Source: Caryophanales bacterium (lineage in GTDB: Bacteria; Bacillota_I; Bacilli_A; RFN20; JAISJY01). Taken from it: a DNA stretch of 10,758 nt. This document shows, one piece after another, positions 5,886 through 10,758 of this stretch; positions within the stretch are counted from its first letter, which is position 1; each line of letters opens with the position of its first letter. Under the pieces are notes generated by a model. The model ran no database searches, was not told the origin of the DNA, and was given only the letters and a program-made list of their open reading frames with translations. The DNA lies in contig JAISJY010000047.1 in assembly GCA_031261365.1 (NCBI GenBank), positions 1 to 10,758 of the forward strand, read 5' to 3'. Position numbers and translations under genes: made by a program.

Positions 5886-6886
5886 TCATTGATACTTCTT
5901 CTGATTATTTATCAATAGGTTTAGCTAAGACTGCTGTTTTTTACAAAAAACAAATATTGGCTATTAGAAAACAAAGTGAACTTTTAGTTCCTACTTTAAA
6001 AGAAATATTAGATATTAATAATTTAACTTTTAAAGACTTATCTTTAATCATAACAACTATTGGACCTGGTTCTTATACAGGAGTTAGGATTTCTTTAACA
6101 GTTTGCAAAACATTAGCAATAACTTTAAAAATCCCTTTAATAACTTTATCTTCATTAGCTAGTTTAATCGGTCTTAAAAAAGGTTATGCTATTCTAGATG
6201 CCAAAGGTGGCAGATACTATACTGCCTATTTTGAAAATGGTTTTAGTAATTTTCCAACTGTTTTAAAGAACGAGGACTTATTAAAGTTATCACAAAGTTA
6301 TGATTTATATGGAGAAACATCTTTAAGTAAAGAAAAAGAATATGATATTATTGAAAACCTTTATCAAGTAAGTAAATTATATACACCTGTTTCTAATGTC
6401 TATAATGTTAAACCTAATTATACTATTTTTAGAGAAATGACCCTTGATGACATTAAAGATATAGCAAAATTAGAGGAAAGTTTATTTAAAACACCACGAG
6501 GAGAAAAAGAACTTAATGAATTATTAAATAGTGAGTTCTCAACCTTCTATGTACTTTCAAATTCAAACGACATATTGGCATATTACGGATTTTATTATGT
6601 TGATACTCTTTTAATGATTATTACTTTTGGAGTTAAAAAAGAAGAACAAAACAAAGGTTTGGGAACTATATTATTAAATAAAATTATTGAAAATGCTATA
6701 ACCTTAAATGCTTCTGTCATAGATTTAGAAGTTAGAGTAAGTAATAAAAAAGCTTTATCTCTTTATCAAAAAACAGGATTTAAAATATTAAGAACCATTA
6801 AAAACTATTATGAAAATGAAGATGGTTATCATATGCAATTACAAATAGGTCAGGACAAATATGAAGAAATATATATTAGCCATTGA
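5870..6886 (+). CDS. tsaB-rimI: TsaB-RimI fusion: t6A complex subunit joined to GNAT N-acetyltransferase
   Basis: One 338-residue chain carries two proteins that are usually separate neighbours. Residues 1 to about 183 are TsaB, the dimerisation partner of TsaD in t6A synthesis: LIIDTSSDYLSIGLA at the start, IGPGSYTGVRISL (64-76), and a short C-terminal part ending near KPNY. Residues from about 187 to the end are a GNAT acetyltransferase of the RimI type, which acetylates the N-terminal alanine of ribosomal protein S18. It shows FREMTLDDIKDIAKLE, the acetyl-CoA loop EQNKGLGT (259-266), VRVSNKKALSLYQKTGF (288-304) and KNYYENEDGYHM (311-322). The TsaB part is somewhat short compared with the usual 220-230 residues. 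A purine-rich AAAGGA lies 12 bases before the ATG. It overlaps tsaE by 16 and tsaD by 26 bases. It ends in TGA. Confidence 0.93.
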   Translation: MGTTLIIDTSSDYLSIGLAKTAVFYKKQILAIRKQSELLVPTLKEILDINNLTFKDLSLIITTIGPGSYTGVRISLTVCKTLAITLKIPLITLSSLASLIGLKKGYAILDAKGGRYYTAYFENGFSNFPTVLKNEDLLKLSQSYDLYGETSLSKEKEYDIIENLYQVSKLYTPVSNVYNVKPNYTIFREMTLDDIKDIAKLEESLFKTPRGEKELNELLNSEFSTFYVLSNSNDILAYYGFYYVDTLLMIITFGVKKEEQNKGLGTILLNKIIENAITLNASVIDLEVRVSNKKALSLYQKTGFKILRTIKNYYENEDGYHMQLQIGQDKYEEIYISH

Positions 6887-7889
6887 AACATCATGCGATG
6901 ATACTTGTATTGCTGTTTTAGAAAATGATAAAGTTTTATCTTCTGTTATTTCTTCTCAAATACAAATACACGCTTTATCAGGAGGTGTTATTCCCGAAGT
7001 AGCCAGCCGTTTACACGAACAAAATATTTTCTTCGTTTTAGATGAAGCTCTTAAAAAAGCCAACATAACATTAAACGATTTAAAAGCAATAGGTGTTACT
7101 ATTGGACCAGGCTTAATAGGTAGTTTACAAGTCGGTTTACAATTAGCCAAAACTTTAGCTGTTACTTTAAATATTCCTTATTTCCCTATTCATCATTTAG
7201 CAGGGCATCTTTTAGCTAATTTAATTGAAAACAAAATAGCTTTTCCAGCCTTAGGCATTATTGTTTCTGGTGGTAATTCTGAACTTGTTTTATTAAATGA
7301 CTATTTTGATTATGAAATACTAGGTGACACTTTAGATGATGCTATTGGAGAAATGTTAGATAAAGTAGGTAGAGTTTTAGGTTTGCCTTACCCTTCTGGT
7401 CCTATTATTGATAAAATGGCTAAATTAGGGGAAAATAAATATCATTTTCCTATTCCCAAAATAGAAGGCTATAATTTCTCTTTTTCTGGTTTAAAAACAA
7501 ATCTAATTAATTTTATTCATAAAAGAGAACAAAACCAAGAAAATCTTGATTTAGAAAACATTTGTTGCAGTTTACAAGAAAGTGCTTTTGCTCAAATCTT
7601 AAATAAAACAAAATTAATTTTAGAAACCTACCCAATTAAGAGTATACTTTTAGGGGGAGGCGTAGCCGCGAATTCTAAATTAAGAGAAAAGATACTTAAC
7701 TTAGAAACTGACAACTTAAAAATATATTTACCTAAATTAATGTATTCTATGGATAATGCTGCTATGATAGGTGTTGTAACTAATTTATTAATTGATAACT
7801 ATCAGTCTGCTGAATTAACTATTAGTGCTAAGCCAAATTATAAATTAAATGACTGGGGGGATTACCTAAATGGACAGAAAAAAACTTAA
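6861..7889 (+). CDS. tsaD: tRNA N6-adenosine threonylcarbamoyltransferase TsaD
   Basis: TsaD (Kae1/Gcp family, ASKHA fold) transfers the threonylcarbamoyl group to A37 of tRNA. The 342-residue protein has the usual length. It has ILAIETSCDDT at the start, the phosphate-loop region GVTIGPGLIGSLQVGL (78-93), the metal-binding HxxxH as His112 and His116 in HHLAGH, VSGGNSELVLL, GEMLDKVGRVLGLPYPSGP (163-181), NFSFSGLKT, LLGGGVAANSKLR (263-275), and the third metal ligand Asp298 in MYSMDNAAMIG. An AGGA five bases before the ATG supports the start, which lies inside the end of the tsaB-rimI gene. It overlaps the next gene by 20 bases. The order tsaE, tsaB, rimI, tsaD is the common Bacillota arrangement. 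Confidence 0.97.
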   Translation: MKKYILAIETSCDDTCIAVLENDKVLSSVISSQIQIHALSGGVIPEVASRLHEQNIFFVLDEALKKANITLNDLKAIGVTIGPGLIGSLQVGLQLAKTLAVTLNIPYFPIHHLAGHLLANLIENKIAFPALGIIVSGGNSELVLLNDYFDYEILGDTLDDAIGEMLDKVGRVLGLPYPSGPIIDKMAKLGENKYHFPIPKIEGYNFSFSGLKTNLINFIHKREQNQENLDLENICCSLQESAFAQILNKTKLILETYPIKSILLGGGVAANSKLREKILNLETDNLKIYLPKLMYSMDNAAMIGVVTNLLIDNYQSAELTISAKPNYKLNDWGDYLNGQKKT

Positions 7890-8493
7890 ACAAATAACAA
7901 CTTTAAATGATGATAATCTTAATATGTATGAGTTTTTTAAAATTATCAAACCTAAAATCATTAACAAGAAAAAAGAATATTCTGATGAAGAAGGGATGTT
8001 TTTAATTAAATTAACCATATTAAGAAAGCTTGGTTTTTCTATTAATGAAATTGAAAATGAACTTTTAAATCATAAAACTAATCTTATTGAAAAATTAGCT
8101 ATAATTATTAAAATGTTGGAAGGTAACACTGATGAAAAAAGTATGGTTATTAGAAAAATAATTAGAAAAATAGTTGATAATGATTTAACAGTTGATACCT
8201 TACCTTATAGTGAGTTTTTAATGGATATGAAATACTATCATAAGTTTGGTTCAGTTCCTGTTCTCTGGACTGTTGAAGATTACTTTCCTGAAATTAGTTA
8301 TGCTCTTAATTTTAAAAAGATAGTAACTATTTTTGGTATAATTGCTTTTTCTCTTTTATTTATCTTAATAATTGCTTTTAAAATCTTTGATAGTATTTTA
8401 TGGCTTACTTTAGCCTTAGCAAGTTATACTTTCTTCTGTTGGGGTGCAATATTTATTTTAAGAAAACTATCTTTGAGGCGTTTAAAAAAATGA
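7870..8493 (+). CDS. uncharacterised membrane protein with MerR-like helical segment
   Basis: I do not recognise this 207-residue protein. Residues about 20-66 contain YEFFKIIKP, then YSDEEGMFLIKLTILRKLGFSINEIENEL, which resembles the second half of a MerR-type DNA-binding domain (the YS..D....I..LR.LGFS..EI pattern). The first recognition helix of a normal MerR domain is missing or degenerate. A charged helical middle (66-150) follows, with PYSEFLMDMKYYHKFGSVP. Two predicted membrane helices lie at about 151-171 and 176-197, and the tail LRKLSLRRLKK is basic. It could be a membrane-anchored regulator, or a membrane protein with only a chance helical likeness. The ATG lies nine bases after a GGGGGGA tract. 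It overlaps tsaD by 20 and ispF by 4 bases, so it is co-translated with them. Gene real: likely; function unknown. Confidence 0.8.
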   Translation: MDRKKLKQITTLNDDNLNMYEFFKIIKPKIINKKKEYSDEEGMFLIKLTILRKLGFSINEIENELLNHKTNLIEKLAIIIKMLEGNTDEKSMVIRKIIRKIVDNDLTVDTLPYSEFLMDMKYYHKFGSVPVLWTVEDYFPEISYALNFKKIVTIFGIIAFSLLFILIIAFKIFDSILWLTLALASYTFFCWGAIFILRKLSLRRLKK

Positions 8494-8966
8494 GAATAGG
8501 TTTTGGAAAAGATATTCACCTTTTAGTTAAAGATAGACCATTATATTTAGGTGGAATTAAAATAGAATATGAAAAAGGCTTACTAGGTCATTCTGATGCT
8601 GATGTTTTAATTCATGCCATTATGGATGCTATTCTCGGTGCTTTAGCCTTAGGAGATATTGGAGAATTATTTCCTAATACTAATCCAAAATATCAAAATA
8701 TATCTTCGGTGGTTCTTTTAAAAGAAGTCTATAATCTAATGCTTAATCAAGGTTATGAAATAAATAATCTAGACACTATGATAATCTGTGAAGAGCCTAA
8801 AATTACTCCTTATAAACATCAAATAAAAAACAAACTTGCTGAATTATTAAAGACCGATGCCAAGAACATTTCTATCAAGGCTGGAACTAATGAAGGTTTG
8901 GGCTATTTAGGAGAAAAACTAGCTATTGAAGCTTCGGCTTATGTATCTATTAAAGAAATGGAGTAA
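8490..8966 (+). CDS. ispF: 2-C-methyl-D-erythritol 2,4-cyclodiphosphate synthase
   Basis: IspF forms the cyclic diphosphate in the MEP pathway to isoprenoid precursors. The protein is 158 residues when started at the ATG at 8490, which overlaps the TGA of the preceding gene (ATGA); an open frame further upstream is only an extension into that gene. It shows MRIGFGKDIH with metal ligands Asp8 and His10, the LLGHSDADVLIHAIMDAILGAL segment with His34, Asp36, Asp38 and His42 (His42 the third zinc ligand), GDIGELFPNTNP, and the C-terminal GTNEGLGYLGEKLAIEA. GAGG at 8475-8478 is a weak ribosome binding site 11 bases away. Its presence implies a MEP-type isoprenoid pathway; ispD, often fused or adjacent to ispF, is not in the window. 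Confidence 0.96.
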   Translation: MRIGFGKDIHLLVKDRPLYLGGIKIEYEKGLLGHSDADVLIHAIMDAILGALALGDIGELFPNTNPKYQNISSVVLLKEVYNLMLNQGYEINNLDTMIICEEPKITPYKHQIKNKLAELLKTDAKNISIKAGTNEGLGYLGEKLAIEASAYVSIKEME

Positions 8967-8971
8967 TAAAA

Positions 8972-10066
8972 ATGAATGAAGAAGAAAACATCAAAGAGTT
9001 AGAAGTTGAAATAAAAGAACCCCATAAACCAAGTATAATAAAGCAATTATTAACCCGTTATTTTTTGGTTGCAATGTCTGGAATGGCATTGGGTCTTTTT
9101 GCTTCTTTAATCGTTGGAATTATTATTAAACAACTTGGCAGAATACCTTTTTTAGACTTCTTACAAATTCAAAACTTATACAGTAACATTCTTAGTAAAT
9201 CAATAACAGGTGGGGCTATCGGAGCTGGTATTGCTATAAAATTAAAATATAAAAACATGTTGTTAATCTCTAGTGTAGTCGTGGGAGTTCTTGGTTATCT
9301 AGTACCTGGAAATATGAATGGAGGTAATCCTTTAGGTTGTTTTTTAATTGTTGTTATTGCAGGTGAAATAGGTAATTTAGTTAATGGAAAAACCAAAGGC
9401 TTAGATATTATTATTACCCCTTTGGTTGTTATTTTAATTGGACATACTTTATCTTTATTAATTTGTCCTCCTATTTTACAAGCAACTTCATACTTAGGAG
9501 AGGCTATTAACAAAGCTACCGAATTAAGTCCTTTCTTAATGGGCATCGTTTTATCAGTTAGTGTCGGGGTAATATTAACTAGTCCTTTATCATCAGCCGC
9601 GATTTGTATGTCATTAGGATTATCAGGTATTGCTGCTGGGGCAGCGGCCGTTGGTTGTTGTGTAAATATGGTTGGCTTCGCGGTTTGTTCAGTTAAAAAA
9701 AATGGTTTAAGTTCTCTAGTTTCTATTGGTTTAGGAACCTCAATGTTACAATTTCCAAACACTTTAAGAAAGCCAATTATTTGGTTACCTATCATTATCA
9801 CATCGGCTATTTTAGGTCCTATTTCCACGGTTGCTTTTCAAATGGTCAATACTGCTGAAGGAGCAGGTATGGGAACTAGTGGTTTAGTTGGTCAATTTGG
9901 GGCTTTAGAAGCTTTAGCCTCCTTAGGAAAATTAAACTTTTTTACTGTCTTTCAACTATTATTATTACACTTTATTTTACCTGTTTTATTAGTTTTTTCT
10001 TTAAATTATTTATTAACTAAAATCGGTTTAATTAAAGATGAGTATTATAAATTGCAAGAAAATTAA
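8972..10066 (+). CDS. PTS EIIC-like multi-pass membrane protein (PTS_EIIC_2 type)
   Basis: The 364-residue protein looks like the PTS_EIIC_2 family of Bacillota, membrane subunits related to sugar phosphotransferase permeases. After a charged N-terminal tail (1-28) there are about eight to ten hydrophobic segments, beginning YFLVAMSGMALGLFASLIV (30-48). Glycine-rich turns GNMNGGNPLG (113-122) and TAEGAGMGTSGLVGQ (294-308) interrupt them, as does LTSPLSSAAICMSLGLSG (202-219). No EIIA or EIIB domain is fused and none is next to it, so a sugar substrate and even phosphotransferase-coupled transport are unproven; it may be a permease or sensor. GGAG eight bases before the ATG is a good ribosome binding site. 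It follows ispF by five bases and is the last gene of the tsaE operon. Its stop is one base from that of the convergent endonuclease gene. Confidence 0.8.
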   Translation: MNEEENIKELEVEIKEPHKPSIIKQLLTRYFLVAMSGMALGLFASLIVGIIIKQLGRIPFLDFLQIQNLYSNILSKSITGGAIGAGIAIKLKYKNMLLISSVVVGVLGYLVPGNMNGGNPLGCFLIVVIAGEIGNLVNGKTKGLDIIITPLVVILIGHTLSLLICPPILQATSYLGEAINKATELSPFLMGIVLSVSVGVILTSPLSSAAICMSLGLSGIAAGAAAVGCCVNMVGFAVCSVKKNGLSSLVSIGLGTSMLQFPNTLRKPIIWLPIIITSAILGPISTVAFQMVNTAEGAGMGTSGLVGQFGALEALASLGKLNFFTVFQLLLLHFILPVLLVFSLNYLLTKIGLIKDEYYKLQEN

Positions 10067-10067
10067 T

Positions 10068-10758
10068 CTATTTTTTATATCTTACTTGAAGGTTCAAAGT
10101 AAAAAAGAACTTCCCATTTTCTTTATAAACTTCAAGCATACGAAATCTTGTTGAACTAGGAGAATCTAATTTACTCTCATTTATCATATATTTAAGAACA
10201 CTTTCTTTAAAATATGTTAAATCTAATATAACAACTTCCCCATCATCTTTTATTATTAATAATCCCCCATTTACTGTTCTTATTCCATCCCACTTTATAC
10301 TAGGAATAAAACCAAAACTAGTACCATCTAAAAAGTCACCAAGTTTTTTATAACCTAATTTTTTATCAGAAAATTGATTTGCTTTTATAAATATTTCTTT
10401 CAAATCTTTATTATTATTTTCATAGGAATACAAAAGTGTATTACCAAGATATGTTGGAAGATTTGAATCGATCATTCTTAAATTATAATCAAGAGCATTA
10501 GAGACTACAGAATCAAAAGAAACAATTCCTCCAAGTTCGTGTATTTTTTTAATTCTATCTAGTAATTTAGTTTCGGTTTCTATTAAATTAATAATTGCAA
10601 CATCAACAGCATTAATTCCTTTTATTTCATATTTAAAATTAGTTTTTTTACTAGCATTAAAAATAGTTGCTGGACTACCTAAACTAGATTTTATACTATA
10701 TGTTAATTCAACCTCTTTCTTTGCTCTTTTATCTAAAGATATTATTCTGACATCTCCT
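10068..10758 (-). CDS. HpaII-family type II restriction endonuclease, C-terminal part (runs off the window)
   Basis: The frame that ends with TAG at 10068-10070 has an ATG at 10473, but translation upstream stays open to the window edge and reads like one protein: GDVRIISLDKRAKK, EVELTYSIKSSLGSPATIF and NASKKTNFKYEIKG. About 229 residues are therefore visible, and the ATG at 10473 is internal. The family likeness is to HpaII-type endonucleases, which cut CCGG. It rests on the YSIKS(S/Q)LGSP-(S/A)T..NAS segment, GTSFGFIPSIKWDG, the PSSTRFRM segment and the C-terminal FTLNLQVRYKK. The roughly 360-residue family length suggests about 130 N-terminal residues lie beyond 10758. The acidic residues before the conserved lysine in SIKS may form a PD-(D/E)XK-type site; that is inference. 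A partner cytosine methyltransferase would be expected outside the window. Confidence 0.82.
   Translation of the reverse strand, partial: GDVRIISLDKRAKKEVELTYSIKSSLGSPATIFNASKKTNFKYEIKGINAVDVAIINLIETETKLLDRIKKIHELGGIVSFDSVVSNALDYNLRMIDSNLPTYLGNTLLYSYENNNKDLKEIFIKANQFSDKKLGYKKLGDFLDGTSFGFIPSIKWDGIRTVNGGLLIIKDDGEVVILDLTYFKESVLKYMINESKLDSPSSTRFRMLEVYKENGKFFFTLNLQVRYKK

Noticed and set aside
8400..8489. Longer ispF starting within the preceding gene
   Set aside because: The extra residues are an out-of-frame reading of the membrane helix region; IspF proteins start with the MRIG sequence found at 8490.
9295..9828. 177-codon open frame on the minus strand opposite the EIIC gene
   Set aside because: It is a proline- and isoleucine-rich shadow of the membrane protein, with no family likeness or ribosome binding site.
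10068..10475. A complete 135-residue small protein starting at the ATG at 10473-10475
   Set aside because: The frame stays open to the window edge and the upstream translation reads as the same HpaII-family protein, so the ATG is internal.

Overview
The window is a compact, AT-rich chromosomal segment (roughly 28% G+C by eye) from a low-GC Gram-positive lineage. The gene set fits an uncultured Bacilli or Mollicutes-related organism: GatCA, RqcH, NtdP, a YumC-type ferredoxin reductase, a Bacillota-type EIIC, t6A genes and IspF. It uses the standard code. All the intact proteins have TGG for tryptophan, no internal TGA is needed in any of them, and two genes end in TGA at normal operon overlaps. 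The exact taxon is inference. Nothing looks like an RNA gene, CRISPR array or insertion sequence, and no gene-free stretch exceeds 100 bases.

Layout. At the left edge gatC and the start of gatA run leftward; gatA meets an in-frame TGA at 36-38 although recognisable GatA sequence continues to the edge. Divergently, rqcH (927-2363) encodes a ribosome quality-control factor. It converges on a leftward pair: alanine dehydrogenase (2360-3442), preceded by a small P-loop protein (3486-3791). Then come ntdP rightward and a ferredoxin-NADP reductase leftward. From 5427 to 10066 a tightly overlapping rightward operon carries tsaE, a tsaB-rimI fusion, tsaD, an unrecognised MerR-like membrane protein, ispF and a stand-alone EIIC membrane protein. 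The right edge holds the C-terminal part of an HpaII-family restriction endonuclease running leftward. Its reading frame stays open to base 10758, so the gene continues outside.

How the parts work together. The dominant theme is translation: charging (GatCA), tRNA t6A37 modification (TsaE, TsaB, TsaD), ribosomal protein acetylation (RimI) and rescue of stalled ribosomes (RqcH). Metabolic genes (Ald, FNR, NtdP, IspF) are interleaved.

The most notable structural signal is in expression. For five genes that begin transcription units (gatC, rqcH, ntdP, FNR, tsaE) a -10 hexamer ends exactly six bases before the start codon. This places the expected transcription start on the first base of the start codon, so these mRNAs look leaderless. 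The P-loop gene, ald and most downstream operon genes have Shine-Dalgarno sequences instead. All three convergent gene pairs have no intergenic space (overlap 4, gap 0, gap 1).
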